A stretch of DNA of 64,000 bases from Halomonas sp. HL-93. GTDB lineage: Bacteria; Pseudomonadota; Gammaproteobacteria; Pseudomonadales; Halomonadaceae. The stretch lies in assembly GCF_900086985.1 (NCBI RefSeq), contig NZ_LT593974.1, forward strand, positions 1,116,001 to 1,180,000, written 5' to 3'. Below the pieces are notes generated by a model. It did no database searches. It had not been told where the DNA came from and saw only the letters and a list, made by a program, of their open reading frames with translations. Below are positions 1-9,084 of this stretch, one piece after another. The first letter of the stretch is position 1; each line of letters starts with the position of its first letter. The position numbers and the translations under genes are program-made.

Positions 1-1535
1 TCCTGGCCGTTCTTGAACCAACGACCCAACTGTGTCTGGTAGCCGCTGGCCATGGCGCTGATGAAATCATCCGCCATGCCGTGCCGAGCGGCTTGCTGCC
101 AGCGCTGCTCATCCTCATAGGCATGGGTGTCGCCGACGCCCAGATTTTCACCCACCTGTAACTGGTAACGCACAAAGTCCTGGAAAATAACGCCGGTACG
201 TTCGCGTAGCGCCTGGGTGCTCCAGTCGCGCAAATCGCTGCCGTCGAGCAATATCCGTCCTTCGGTGGGGTGATAGAGCCGCGTCAACAGTTTGATCAAG
301 GTCGTTTTACCCGAGCCGTTTTCACCTACCAGCGCCAAACTCTGCCCAGGAGACAAGTGCAGGGAAATATCGTGTAAGACCGGCGCACTCCCAGGGTAGG
401 CGAAGCTGACATTCTCAAAGCGCAGGCCGTCGCCGGGCATTACGCCCTGGGTCAGAGTGCCCGGAGCGGTCTCGACTGGCTGCTCCAGATACTCATAAAG
501 GTTGGACAGATAGAGGTTTTCTTCGTACATGCCGCTGATCGCGGTCAGGCTGGCGGAAAGCGCGGCCTGGCCCTGCTTGAAGACCATCAGGTACATGGTC
601 ATCTGGCCGAGGGTCAGCGCGCCGGTAATCGCTTCAATCACCACCCAGGCATAAGCCGCGTAAAAGGTGAGCGTGCCAAGCAACCCCAGTACAAAGCCCC
701 AGCTTTCCCGGCGCAGCGTCAGACTACGGTCTTCGGCAAACAGTTGGGTAAAAATATCGCGGTAGCGCTTGAGGAAAAGCTTCTCCAGGCCAAACAGCTT
801 GACCTCTTTTATGCTGTCTTCCCGGGCGAGCACGGTTTCCAGATAAATTTGCATGCGGCTTTGTGGCGAGCGTCGGCGAAACAAGCGAAAGCCATCCCCC
901 GAAAACTTGGCTTCCGACATAAACACCGGCAGGGCACCGGCCACTAAAATCAGCAATGCCCAGGGAGAGAACTGCACCAGTAAGACCCCAAAGCTGCCCA
1001 GCGAGATCGCGTTCTGTAATAGCCCAAAGGTTTTATTCACCAGGGCGAGAGGGCGCGTTGAGGCCTCGCGCCGCGCCCGGGTTAGCTGGTCATAGAGCTC
1101 GGAATCCTCGAACTGGCTAAGCGACAGCTGGCCTGCCTTCTCCAGGATCATCACATTGACCTTTTGCCCCAGTAGCGCTCGTAGCAACGACTGCTGGGCC
1201 GACAGGCCTCGCTGGGCGAGCGCTATAAGCGCAATGATAAGCGCCTCGAAGGCCACCAGTTTGAGCACCGGCGTGATGGACACCAGCAGGTTGGGGTCGG
1301 TGGCGGCTTGATGCGTGTCCATCGCATTGACCACGCCATCGACGATCAACTGGCCGACCCAGGCCGCCACGGCGGGCAGCACCCCGGCCACCAGCGTACA
1401 CAGCGCCAGGCCAAGCATCATCCAGCGCGAGGTCTCCCACACCAGGCCGAGCGCCCGGCGGCTATAGCGGAAGACACCAAAAAAGCTGCTGAGCGGCGAT
1501 GACGAAGAAGCATCGGGGGACGAGGGTGGCGACAT
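1..1535 (-). CDS. ABC transporter, fused permease and ATP-binding protein (3' end off the left edge)
   Basis: About 511 residues are visible and the reading frame continues past position 1, so the C-terminal part of the ATPase (signature LSGGQ, Walker B, H-loop) is missing from view. The ATG at 1535 opens MSPPSSPDASSSSP. A Ser-rich cytoplasmic tail of about 20 residues is followed by a membrane domain of the ABC exporter type. The Walker A motif GENGSGKTTL lies near residue 405 and the Q-loop FQDF near 450. Fusion of membrane domain and ATPase in one chain is typical of half-size exporters that homodimerise in the inner membrane. The substrate cannot be told. The gene follows ggt on the same strand after a gap of about 170 bases that contains a hairpin, so co-transcription is uncertain. 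Confidence 0.85.
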   Translation of the reverse strand, partial: MSPPSSPDASSSSPLSSFFGVFRYSRRALGLVWETSRWMMLGLALCTLVAGVLPAVAAWVGQLIVDGVVNAMDTHQAATDPNLLVSITPVLKLVAFEALIIALIALAQRGLSAQQSLLRALLGQKVNVMILEKAGQLSLSQFEDSELYDQLTRARREASTRPLALVNKTFGLLQNAISLGSFGVLLVQFSPWALLILVAGALPVFMSEAKFSGDGFRLFRRRSPQSRMQIYLETVLAREDSIKEVKLFGLEKLFLKRYRDIFTQLFAEDRSLTLRRESWGFVLGLLGTLTFYAAYAWVVIEAITGALTLGQMTMYLMVFKQGQAALSASLTAISGMYEENLYLSNLYEYLEQPVETAPGTLTQGVMPGDGLRFENVSFAYPGSAPVLHDISLHLSPGQSLALVGENGSGKTTLIKLLTRLYHPTEGRILLDGSDLRDWSTQALRERTGVIFQDFVRYQLQVGENLGVGDTHAYEDEQRWQQAARHGMADDFISAMASGYQTQLGRWFKNGQ

Positions 1536-1648
1536 AATAGAACGGGCAATGACCTGGCAGACACGGAGAGCCATGATGCGATGGTTAACCGTGGATAGCC
1601 AGTTCAACCCAGCAAAAGCCCGCCATAAGCAGAGAATTAGCCACCCAA

Positions 1649-1679
1649 CCGCCGATTGCCTGCAACGGCAATACGGCGG
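1649..1679 (-). terminator. Hairpin between ggt and the ABC transporter gene
   Basis: The arms CCGCCGATTGCC (1649-1660) and GGCAATACGGCGG (1667-1679) pair with one bulged base around a 6-base loop. It lies just after the ggt stop codon on the minus strand. No run of T follows in that direction, so it may slow exonucleases or act as a weak or Rho-assisted terminator rather than a classic intrinsic one. Confidence 0.35.
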
Positions 1680-1703
1680 AGAGGCAGTGTTAGGGGGGAG
1701 ACA

Positions 1704-3311
1704 TTACCAGGGAAGAACAGCCCCATCGGTGCGTGGCTCGGTGCCGCCTTGGAGCACGCCGGTGCCAGCATCGCGCAGAATGATTTGGCCACGGCCAAAG
1801 CTGATGGAATCGGCAACCTTGACGATGTTGTGGCCACGCCGGGCCAGGGCAAGCGCTAAGTGATTGGGGAAGTCGGCTTCGACTTCGATGGTCTTGCCTT
1901 GGGTCCACTTCCAGCGTGGCATATCAAGCGCCGCCTGAGGGTTGAGTTGATCCTCCAGCATTGCCGTCACCACTTGCACATGGCCTTGGGGCTGCATGTA
2001 GCCGCCCATCACACCAAAGGGCCCAACGGCCTGGTTATCCTTGGTAATAAAGCCCGGGATGATGGTGTGGTAGGTGCGCTTGCCTGGGGCGAGTGCATTC
2101 GGGTGCTGCGGGTCGAGTGAGAACGACCAGCCGCGGTTTTGGAGGCTGATGCCGGTCCCAGGTACCACCATGCCAGAGCCAAAACCTTTAAAGTTGCTCT
2201 GAATCAGCGACACCATATTGCCGTCGCTGTCGGCCGTCGCGAGATACACGGTGCCACCCTTGATCGGGTTGCCGTGCTTGGGGTCAACGGCCTGTTCACC
2301 GATCAACGCGGCACGCGATTTTAAGTAATCATCGTCCAGCATCTGATCAACAGTGGGGCGCATGGCATCCAGATCGGTAACGTGCGCAAAGCCATCAACG
2401 TAAGCCAGTTTGGTGGCTTCAATACGACGGTGGAGCGTTTCGACCGGGTCCGATCCTGCTTCGCCCAGACGCTCAAGCATACCCAGCGCTTGCAGCACGA
2501 TCATGCCGCTGCCGTTGGGAGGGATTTCCCAGATGTCGTGGCCTTTGTATTTCACGCTAATCGGATCGACCCACTCCGGCTGGTAAGCCGCAAGATCTTC
2601 CTTGCGTAACAGGCCGCCACTTTCGCGGGAAAACGCATCAATGGCGTCGGCCAGTTCGCCTTTGTAAAACGCGTTGGCGTGGGTGTCAGCAATCGCTTTT
2701 AGGCTTTTTGCATGACCTTCAGACCGCCAAAGCTCACCGGGCTGCGGCGCTCTCCCTTCGGGTGCAAAGGTGTCGAACCAGGGTTTAAAGGAGGCGTCTT
2801 CATAGGCGGAGTAGTTAGTAAAGGCGTCCTTCCACATTTGATGGATGACGGGAGAAACGGGGAAGCCTTCATCGGCCAAGGCGATGGCCGGGGCTAACAA
2901 CTCAGCAAACGGCAGCTTGCCGAAGCGCTCAGACAATGCCGCCCATGCAGCGGGAGCACCGGGAACCGTGACAGGCAACATGCCGTGGTTGGGTATCGCG
3001 TCATGGCCTAGTGCTTTGAGCTTTTCAATGGTTGCCGCTTGAGGCGCAGGCCCACTGGCATTCAGGCCATGCAGCTTACCGTTTACCCACACAATGGCGA
3101 AGGCATCGCTGCCAATCCCGTTGGACGTGGGTTCGACCACCGTCAACGCTGCCGCTGTGGCAATGGCGGCGTCAATGGCATTACCGCCTTGTTGCAAAAT
3201 AGTGATACCCACCTGCGCCGCCAATGGCTGAGAGGTCGCCACCATGCCACGTTTACCGAACGTTGCCATACGTCGCGAGGCGCTGGGGTAGTAGAGTGCA
3301 TCGTGTTGCAT
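1704..3311 (-). CDS. ggt: Gamma-glutamyltransferase / glutathione hydrolase family protein, apparently cytoplasmic
   Basis: A 535-residue Ntn-hydrolase of the GGT family, which hydrolyses or transfers gamma-glutamyl (or related acyl) groups after autocleavage ahead of a catalytic threonine. The likely nucleophile is T354 in GGTVYLATADSDGNMVS, followed by the family motifs PGTGISLQNRGWSF and LAPGKRTYHT. Length and motif order fit the bacterial family. Unlike E. coli Ggt there is no signal peptide: the protein opens MQHDALYYPSASRRM and runs directly into the catalytic fold, so it should act in the cytoplasm. The ATG at 3311 has AAAGGA at good spacing. It lies 19 bases after tctA, so it probably belongs to the tct operon and works on an imported compound. 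A cephalosporin-acylase-like or other acyl specificity cannot be excluded. Confidence 0.9.
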   Translation of the reverse strand: MQHDALYYPSASRRMATFGKRGMVATSQPLAAQVGITILQQGGNAIDAAIATAAALTVVEPTSNGIGSDAFAIVWVNGKLHGLNASGPAPQAATIEKLKALGHDAIPNHGMLPVTVPGAPAAWAALSERFGKLPFAELLAPAIALADEGFPVSPVIHQMWKDAFTNYSAYEDASFKPWFDTFAPEGRAPQPGELWRSEGHAKSLKAIADTHANAFYKGELADAIDAFSRESGGLLRKEDLAAYQPEWVDPISVKYKGHDIWEIPPNGSGMIVLQALGMLERLGEAGSDPVETLHRRIEATKLAYVDGFAHVTDLDAMRPTVDQMLDDDYLKSRAALIGEQAVDPKHGNPIKGGTVYLATADSDGNMVSLIQSNFKGFGSGMVVPGTGISLQNRGWSFSLDPQHPNALAPGKRTYHTIIPGFITKDNQAVGPFGVMGGYMQPQGHVQVVTAMLEDQLNPQAALDMPRWKWTQGKTIEVEADFPNHLALALARRGHNIVKVADSISFGRGQIILRDAGTGVLQGGTEPRTDGAVLPW

Positions 3312-3330
3312 ATCAGAGTCCTTTTAACGA

Positions 3331-4845
3331 TCAAACGTTTTCTTGTTGGGCCGCCTGTTTTAAACGCCGTATCTTTCGATCCTGATAGAGAGAAAACAGG
3401 ATGGAGGCGATGGCCAGTGCCAAGAAAAGAGCCGAGAGAGGGCGGGTTAAGAATGTTAGCCAGCTGTCATTGAGTTCCAGGGCACGAAATAGCTGCCGCT
3501 CAAGGTTTTCGCCAAGTACGACGCCCAGTATCAGCGGTGTAAGAGGCACCTCGGCTTTCCAAAGTAGGTAGCCAATAACGCCAAAAATAAACAGCACCCA
3601 AATATCAAACAGGTTGTTATTCAGGGCATAAGCGCCAATGGCACACAGCATTAACACAACGGGAACGAGGATCTGTTGGGGGATCAACGATATCTTGGCG
3701 AACCAGCGCACCAGTAGCAGGTTACATAGCACCATGACCACCGCACCAATCAGCAGGCTGGCGTAAATGGCACCCACCAATACCGGGTTTTGTTCAAACA
3801 TCATCGGCCCCGGCGTAATGCCGTGGAGAATCAGTACGCCCATCATGATCGCCATGGGAAGATCCCCAGGGATGCCGAGTGCCAGTGTGGGGACAAAGGC
3901 ACCGCCCGCCACCGCGCTGTTGGACGCTTCCGAAGCAACGATGCCGCTAGGCGTACCCGTGCCAAATTCTTCCGGATGACGAGAGAACTTCTTGGCTTGG
4001 TCGTAGCTTAAAAAGTTAGCCACCGTGCCGCCAGTACCTGGCAATGCACCGACTAAACTGCCTATTAATGAAGAGCGTAGGGTATTTAGCTTTTGCCCCG
4101 CCATGTCCTTGATAATTTGGCCGTAGGGAATGGTGACATTGGTGTCGACTTTTTTAGCGTCGTGACCTTCATCTTTTATTTTTTCAATGTTTCCAAGTAA
4201 CTGAGAAAAAGCAAAAATACCAATCATGACCGGTAGAATTTCAAACCCTGAACCCAAGGCAGGTAGGCCAAAATCAAAGCGAAGGTTGCTGTTTCGATCA
4301 TAGCCAACGGTGGTGATCAATAGCCCTATGGCGGCGGCTAGCAGGCCTTTGAGTAGCGCACCATTGGATAGCCCCGCGACCAGCGTTAGCGCGAATACAA
4401 TCAGCGCGGTGATTTCCCAGGGGCGAAAGTTCATGCTGAAGCTGGCAATTAACGGTCCGAAAAAGACCAGTACCGCCACGCTGATGATGGTGCCGAGAAA
4501 GGAAGACGCTACGCCGATACCCAGGGCACGGCCCGGCTCGCCTTTTTGCGCCATGGGGTAGCCGTCATAGACGGTGGTGATAGAGGAAGGCGTGCCGGGA
4601 ATACCGAGCATGACGCCGGATACGATCCCGCCAGAGTACCCCCCAACAAACACCCCGACCATCAACGACACACCGCTAACGGGGTCCATGGCAAAGGTGA
4701 ACGGAAACACTACCAGGATCGCCATGGTGACCGTAAAGCCGGGAATGCTGCCGCCGATGATACCGAACAGCACGCCGATAAGTATGAGGCCCAAAACCGA
4801 TGGTGAGCCCACCTCAGTGAGGGCTTGGAGAAAAAAGTTCGTCAT
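3331..4845 (-). CDS. tctA: Tripartite tricarboxylate transporter permease, TctA family
   Basis: The large membrane subunit (504 residues, about 12 hydrophobic segments) of a tripartite tricarboxylate transporter, a secondary uptake system that works with a periplasmic binding protein. The family signature appears near the N-terminus as LFGIIGGSIPGFTVTMAI, and GALPGTGGTVANFLSYDQAKK is the second re-entrant region. The start chosen is the ATG at 4845 (MTNFFLQAL), which has GGAG 8 bases upstream. An in-frame GTG at 4857 lacks a ribosome site. It follows tctB by 15 bases and precedes ggt by 19, so all are one transcript. The substrate is set mainly by TctC and is probably an organic acid or carboxylated amino compound. 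Confidence 0.93.
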   Translation of the reverse strand: MTNFFLQALTEVGSPSVLGLILIGVLFGIIGGSIPGFTVTMAILVVFPFTFAMDPVSGVSLMVGVFVGGYSGGIVSGVMLGIPGTPSSITTVYDGYPMAQKGEPGRALGIGVASSFLGTIISVAVLVFFGPLIASFSMNFRPWEITALIVFALTLVAGLSNGALLKGLLAAAIGLLITTVGYDRNSNLRFDFGLPALGSGFEILPVMIGIFAFSQLLGNIEKIKDEGHDAKKVDTNVTIPYGQIIKDMAGQKLNTLRSSLIGSLVGALPGTGGTVANFLSYDQAKKFSRHPEEFGTGTPSGIVASEASNSAVAGGAFVPTLALGIPGDLPMAIMMGVLILHGITPGPMMFEQNPVLVGAIYASLLIGAVVMVLCNLLLVRWFAKISLIPQQILVPVVLMLCAIGAYALNNNLFDIWVLFIFGVIGYLLWKAEVPLTPLILGVVLGENLERQLFRALELNDSWLTFLTRPLSALFLALAIASILFSLYQDRKIRRLKQAAQQENV

Positions 4846-4860
4846 TATTGACTCCACGGA

Positions 4861-5331
4861 TTAGGGCAGCCAGACATTCAGGCCATAGCGGAAAATCACA
4901 AATATCGCGATAGCCAAGGTGCAACTGATCGTGAGGTTCATCACCCACTTGCGACGTGTATCAATGCCCATGAGTAGCGCAAAAGAGGTGATAAGAAAGC
5001 CTATAGTGGCAGCGATATAGCCCACTAACGGAAGGAGTGCTGCATAAAGTCCAAACAGTATAAAGAGTGCAAGTATGGTACGTCGACGTTGAAACCATTC
5101 GTTGATGCGGGTGCCCAGCCCCGCCTGTTCAGGCACTTTTACCAATAGGGAACGCACTAAAATCAATAGTGACAACAGCCCAATCACGACCAATAAAATA
5201 CGCGGAAAAAGTGCTGACCCATAAGGCTGCCAAGCGGTAGGTGGGCGGATATCACCCGATGCGATCCACATGACCGCAACAATAAGCAATAGCGCCAACG
5301 CCAAGGCGCGGTCTTTGGTTAGGGTTAGCAT
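4861..5331 (-). CDS. tctB: Tripartite tricarboxylate transporter small membrane subunit, TctB family
   Basis: A 156-residue protein with four predicted membrane segments, the usual size and topology of TctB, the small and poorly conserved integral subunit of TTT transporters. The ATG at 5331 (MLTLTKDRALALALLL) has GGAGG about 8 bases upstream. An in-frame ATG at 5385 would add a hydrophilic leader and overlap the tctC stop, so it is disfavoured. The order tctC-tctB-tctA matches the family's standard operon. The assignment rests on topology, length and context more than on a sequence motif. Confidence 0.85.
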   Translation of the reverse strand: MLTLTKDRALALALLLIVAVMWIASGDIRPPTAWQPYGSALFPRILLVVIGLLSLLILVRSLLVKVPEQAGLGTRINEWFQRRRTILALFILFGLYAALLPLVGYIAATIGFLITSFALLMGIDTRRKWVMNLTISCTLAIAIFVIFRYGLNVWLP

Positions 5332-5384
5332 GATAGAAGCCTCCCGGCCTCCCTGGCCTTGAATTAGGGCCAGGGAGGACGTCA

Positions 5385-6365
5385 TCAGTTCTGGAATTCA
5401 ATGTTTTCAGCGGCGGCTGAAAGGGCGGCTTCGTTGTCTTCAAGGAATTCGTGATAGTCCTCACCGGCAAGAAACTGCACCACAGAACCAAATTCATTTT
5501 CGATGCGGCTCTGTACTTCTTCATTTTCCAGTGCTTCGCCGTAGGCTTCGGCGATGGTATCGATGACTTCCTGCGGTGTTCCTTTCGGTGCGAAAATGCC
5601 ACGGCTGGTGGAGTGATCCATTTCGATGCCCTGTTCACGCAGCGTTTCGACATCGGGCATGCTTTCAAGACGCTCAGGGTGGGCAATGCCTAAAGGTCGG
5701 AAGCTGCCATCTTCAAAGTAAGAACCACCAGAAGGCAGATTGAACATGGCGAAGTCGACTTCCTCTGCCATTAAAGCAGACACTTGTTCACCAGTGTCTG
5801 GATAGCCGACAAGCCTCACGTCATCCATATCAATGCCGGCTTCCTGGAAAAATTGCGCCCAGAAAAAGTGATCGGTCGAACCGGGAATCATGCTAAAGCG
5901 AACGTCGCCTGGGTTCTCGCTCACGTAATCGGCAATTTCGTCAGCACTCTGGACAGGGTGGTCGGAGTGAGCCGTGGGAATATTGATGGTCTGTGTCAGT
6001 AGGGCAACGGGTTCAAAGGCGTCGTAGGAATAGTCAACGGTGCCAGCAAGCTTTGAGAGAGCAATGGTATCGTGGCTGCCGAGCACCGTGTAGCCATCTG
6101 GGTCGGCATCTTTCACGTCACGAGATCCAAGCGTCGCCCCTGCGCCTGCCATGTTGACGGGGACGATGGACTCGCCCAGCGTTTTTTCCGCTTCCTGGGA
6201 AATAAGGCGGAAAATGATGTCCGTGGCGCCGCCAGGTCCGTAAGGAATGATTATGCGGACATCCTGTTCTGGATAGTCAGCGTGAGAAGTGGTGGCAACG
6301 GCCATGCTGGACACAAGTCCGATGGCGGTTAGGGTCGAACGTAGAGTAAATTTTGAACGCGTCAT
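5385..6365 (-). CDS. tctC: Tripartite tricarboxylate transporter substrate-binding protein (Bug family)
   Basis: A 326-residue periplasmic binding protein. The Sec signal peptide ends near ATTSHA, with mature protein from about residue 30. The mature N-terminus carries the Bug/TctC signature VRIIIPYGPGGATD, and the first-domain segment AGAGATLGSRDV is also typical. Bug proteins usually bind a carboxylate through a water-mediated loop, and substrates range from citrate to aromatic acids and amino acids, so the ligand cannot be predicted. AAAGGTG precedes the ATG. The gap of 117 bases to the upstream chrA half gene could contain its own promoter, but I see no convincing boxes. Confidence 0.93.
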   Translation of the reverse strand: MTRSKFTLRSTLTAIGLVSSMAVATTSHADYPEQDVRIIIPYGPGGATDIIFRLISQEAEKTLGESIVPVNMAGAGATLGSRDVKDADPDGYTVLGSHDTIALSKLAGTVDYSYDAFEPVALLTQTINIPTAHSDHPVQSADEIADYVSENPGDVRFSMIPGSTDHFFWAQFFQEAGIDMDDVRLVGYPDTGEQVSALMAEEVDFAMFNLPSGGSYFEDGSFRPLGIAHPERLESMPDVETLREQGIEMDHSTSRGIFAPKGTPQEVIDTIAEAYGEALENEEVQSRIENEFGSVVQFLAGEDYHEFLEDNEAALSAAAENIEFQN

Positions 6366-6482
6366 TTTGTTACACCTTTATGGTTAAGGTTGGTGTGATG
6401 ATGGCCGTCGGAGCTTTGACGGCACGGTGAGCGCGTGATCCTTTCCGGGTTTTTGTTTTCTGAGATATGCGGATACCACTTT

Positions 6483-7013
6483 TTAGCCGAGAAGCAATCC
6501 TCCGTAAGCAAGTGCCCCCAATACCACGTAGGCGGGGTGGATATTGAATCTGACCAACGCAAGTGCCGCTATTGCGCCAATGATCAGCGTGTGTGCCGTG
6601 CCGCTGGTGTTAATGCTTTCCAGCAAAAAACCAAGCGTTAGCCACCCCATCATCATGGCGATGACCGGGCGAACCCATTGGCTCATGCGTTTGACCCGTG
6701 GCGATTCGCGATGGCGGTACAGCAGGCCAAGGGCACCGAGCATTAGCAGTAGGGAAGGAATCACCGTGGCGGCTATGGCAACGAAGGCTCCGCCAAATCC
6801 AGCCACTTCGTAGCCGATATAACCGGCCATTTTGGTAGCAATAGGGCTGGGTAGCGCGTTGCCTAACGCTAGCGTTTCGGCAAAAGTTTGTGCCGACATC
6901 CAGTCATAACGGCCAACCACTTCGGCTTCAATCAGCGGAATGATCGCCGGCCCGCCGCCATAGCCGATAATGTTAGGAATAAAAAACGCCAAAAAGAGGT
7001 CCCAATAAATCAT
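6483..7013 (-). CDS. chrA: Chromate transporter (CHR) family, short-chain half protein 2
   Basis: A 176-residue membrane protein with the CHR-domain hallmarks IGYGGGPAIIPLIEAEVV near the N-terminus and ALGNALPSPIATKMAGYIGYEVAG. It is one CHR domain, half the length of classic two-domain ChrA. Its start overlaps the stop of the preceding half protein by 4 bases, the usual arrangement for short-chain pairs that form a heterodimer of opposite membrane orientation. The family is named for chromate efflux, but many members next to uptake or catabolic genes probably move other anions. Its position upstream of tctCBA and beside a GntR regulator suggests export or exchange of an anion linked to that pathway. 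That is inference. Confidence 0.88.
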   Translation of the reverse strand: MIYWDLFLAFFIPNIIGYGGGPAIIPLIEAEVVGRYDWMSAQTFAETLALGNALPSPIATKMAGYIGYEVAGFGGAFVAIAATVIPSLLLMLGALGLLYRHRESPRVKRMSQWVRPVIAMMMGWLTLGFLLESINTSGTAHTLIIGAIAALALVRFNIHPAYVVLGALAYGGLLLG

Positions 7014-7582
7014 GCTGACCCCTTAATGGGTTTTTCACGCGATGGACGCAGCAAGGCAGTGATCAGGATGGCCCCGATTACCCAGCCAGGGTGCACGCCT
7101 AGCCAATAAATGAGCCCGCCCGCCAACATGGCCATAATGACGCTGGCGAGCCAACCTAAAGATGCTCGCGATTTTATAAAGAAATCCCAGGTCAACTGCG
7201 CCATCATTACCATAACCACAGGTACCACTGCCTGACCCATGCCGCGAATCCAGGCAACATCGCGGTAATGACTGAAAATGCCTAACATGGCAATCATGGC
7301 GACAACCATGGGCAAAATAATGGCTACCAGGGCGGTCACACAGCCAGACACGCCACCAACGCGGTAACCTACGTAACCAGGCAGCTTGGTGGCAATGGGG
7401 CCGGGGAGGGTATTGCCGATGGCTAACACATCGGCAAATTCTTCATCGTTTAACCAGCGATGCCGGCTAACCACCTCAGCATGAACGAGCGGAATCATCG
7501 CCGGGCCGCCACCAAAGCCTAAAATGCCAATGCGAAAAAATGCCCAAAATAAAGGAGGTAGGTTCATGTGGACGGTTTCCAT
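7010..7582 (-). CDS. chrA: Chromate transporter (CHR) family, short-chain half protein 1
   Basis: A single-CHR-domain membrane protein of about 190 residues. Signatures: RIGILGFGGGPAMIPLVHAEVV and AIGNTLPGPIATKLPGYVGYRVGG, closely parallel to the partner gene that follows with a 4-base overlap. I chose the ATG at 7582 (METVHMNLPP). A second ATG at 7567 (MNLPPLFW) has a GGAAA about 10 bases upstream and is equally plausible. It is the first gene of the minus-strand block and is transcribed away from the GntR regulator across a 150-base intergenic region. The pair together equals one full-length ChrA. Confidence 0.87.
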   Translation of the reverse strand: METVHMNLPPLFWAFFRIGILGFGGGPAMIPLVHAEVVSRHRWLNDEEFADVLAIGNTLPGPIATKLPGYVGYRVGGVSGCVTALVAIILPMVVAMIAMLGIFSHYRDVAWIRGMGQAVVPVVMVMMAQLTWDFFIKSRASLGWLASVIMAMLAGGLIYWLGVHPGWVIGAILITALLRPSREKPIKGSA

Positions 7583-7732
7583 CGCCAATGTAAACGCAGC
7601 ATGCGGAGGCCTTTATCGTTTGTCTGTTAAAAAATCGATTATCTTGTATAAAATAGACTATAGGCGAGTATTTCCAAAGGCGTCAACTTCTCCCGCGTAA
7701 GACGCGCTCGCTAACACCAAAAAGGACCTTTT

Positions 7733-8401
7733 ATGAATCATCATCTCCAACCGGTCATCAGCACGGCTTCCAGTCGCATTTATGAGACGCTACGCCGTGA
7801 TTTAGTCGGCGGACGTTTTACCGCGGGCGAGAAATTGGCGATCAACACGCTTAAAGAGCATTACAACGTCGGGTTAAGCCCGTTGCGCGAGGCGTTGAAC
7901 AAGCTGGCTGCCTACGGGTTGTTGATTCAGGAGAACCAGCGTGGTTTTCGCGTGCCGACGTTATCGAGAAATGAGTTGGATGACATCGCCAATATGCGCT
8001 TAGAACTCGAAGGCATGGCCTTTGAGCGCGCCATTCAGCATGGAGATGCAGTATGGGAAGCCGAGTTGCTGGCGGCTGCCCATCGTCTCAAACGAGCGGA
8101 CTTGTCGCTGGATAAAGGTGAGGAATGGGAAATCTTGCACAGCCAGTTTCACCGCGCGCTCGTGGCCCCCTGTGGCTCGGTTTGGTTGCTGCGCTTCATC
8201 GAACAATTACACGACCAGTTTGACCGCTACCGTCGCTTAGGCCCGAAGATGCCCACCGTAAGACAAACGCTCGATGATCAGCACCACGAGCTGGTGGAGC
8301 TTGCCTTGCAGCGCGACAGCAAAGCCGCTCGGGCGCTAATGGACGACCATATTCACAAATCCTATCAGGTGGCGCTCAAGCGCTATCAGGAACATGCCTA
8401 G
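7733..8401 (+). CDS. GntR family transcriptional regulator, FadR/FCD subfamily
   Basis: A 222-residue regulator. The N-terminal winged helix (residues 15-75) contains the GntR pattern SRIYETLRRDLVGGRFTAGEKL and LREALNKLAAYGLL. The C-terminal all-helical FCD domain, with acidic and histidine residues that usually bind a metal and a carboxylate effector, fills the rest. AAGGACC precedes the ATG. It diverges from the chrA-tct-ggt block, so it most likely controls that block and itself in response to an organic acid. The 150-base spacer contains AT-rich sequence around 7640-7665 that could hold promoters and operators, but I cannot define a clear operator. Confidence 0.9.
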   Translation: MNHHLQPVISTASSRIYETLRRDLVGGRFTAGEKLAINTLKEHYNVGLSPLREALNKLAAYGLLIQENQRGFRVPTLSRNELDDIANMRLELEGMAFERAIQHGDAVWEAELLAAAHRLKRADLSLDKGEEWEILHSQFHRALVAPCGSVWLLRFIEQLHDQFDRYRRLGPKMPTVRQTLDDQHHELVELALQRDSKAARALMDDHIHKSYQVALKRYQEHA

Positions 8402-8452
8402 GCGGGCGTGTGTAAACTAGGGCGCGACAACCGAGTAGGATGGAGAGCAGGC

Positions 8453-9016
8453 ATGCAAGACGCAGATAACACGGTCATCGCGCGGACGTTGAACTGGGTG
8501 AATCACTTTATTGTGGCACATGATATATGCCCGTTTGCACGCCGAGAGTTGGCGTGCGATGCGGTACGCGTTGAAGTGGTGCGTTCTAAAAAAATTGAAG
8601 TAGCGCTGGAAGAGTTGATGGTTGAGGTGCACTGGTTAGACGAGCACCCGGAAACAGAAACCACGCTGCTGGTGTTTCCCACGCTATTTAAAAGCTTCGA
8701 TCACTATCTTGATTTTATTGAGCTCGCCGAAAGCATCCTGATTGACCAGGGATATGAAGGGATCTACCAGCTTGCATCGTTTCATCCGGATTACTGTTTT
8801 GAAGACGCTGATGCTGACGATGCTGCTAACTATACCAACCGTTCACCTTATGCCATGGTGCATTTGCTGCGTGAAGAGAGCGTCGAAAAGGCGATTGATT
8901 ACTATGGCGATACGGCGGCGATTCCCGAGCGCAACGTGGCGCTGCTGAATGGCATGGGTACCGAGGCCGTGGAACAATGTTGGCAACGCAGCTGCCGCGT
9001 CGACGATCAAGATTGA
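8453..9016 (+). CDS. DUF1415 family protein
   Basis: A 187-residue soluble protein that I recognise as the DUF1415 family of proteobacteria, whose function is unknown. Typical features visible are the conserved ICPFARRELA segment near residues 22-31, HPETETTLLVFPTLFKSFDHYLDF and the later FHPDYCFEDADADDAANYTNRSPYAMVHLLRE. The conserved Cys, His and Asp residues hint at a metal or redox site, but this is not shown. The ATG at 8453 has GGAGAG 6-8 bases upstream. An in-frame ATG at 8408 lacks such a site. It lies 51 bases after the GntR gene on the same strand and may be read with it. Confidence 0.85.
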   Translation: MQDADNTVIARTLNWVNHFIVAHDICPFARRELACDAVRVEVVRSKKIEVALEELMVEVHWLDEHPETETTLLVFPTLFKSFDHYLDFIELAESILIDQGYEGIYQLASFHPDYCFEDADADDAANYTNRSPYAMVHLLREESVEKAIDYYGDTAAIPERNVALLNGMGTEAVEQCWQRSCRVDDQD

Positions 9017-9084
9017 TGAATCACTCGTTGGTGATTATCTTGAGGGTGGCTGCGCTTGATGCGGATGAGTTTAATGATAGATGC

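Noticed and set aside
4846..4857. GTG start for tctA at 4857
   Set aside because: It lacks a ribosome site, while the ATG at 4845 has GGAG at the right distance.
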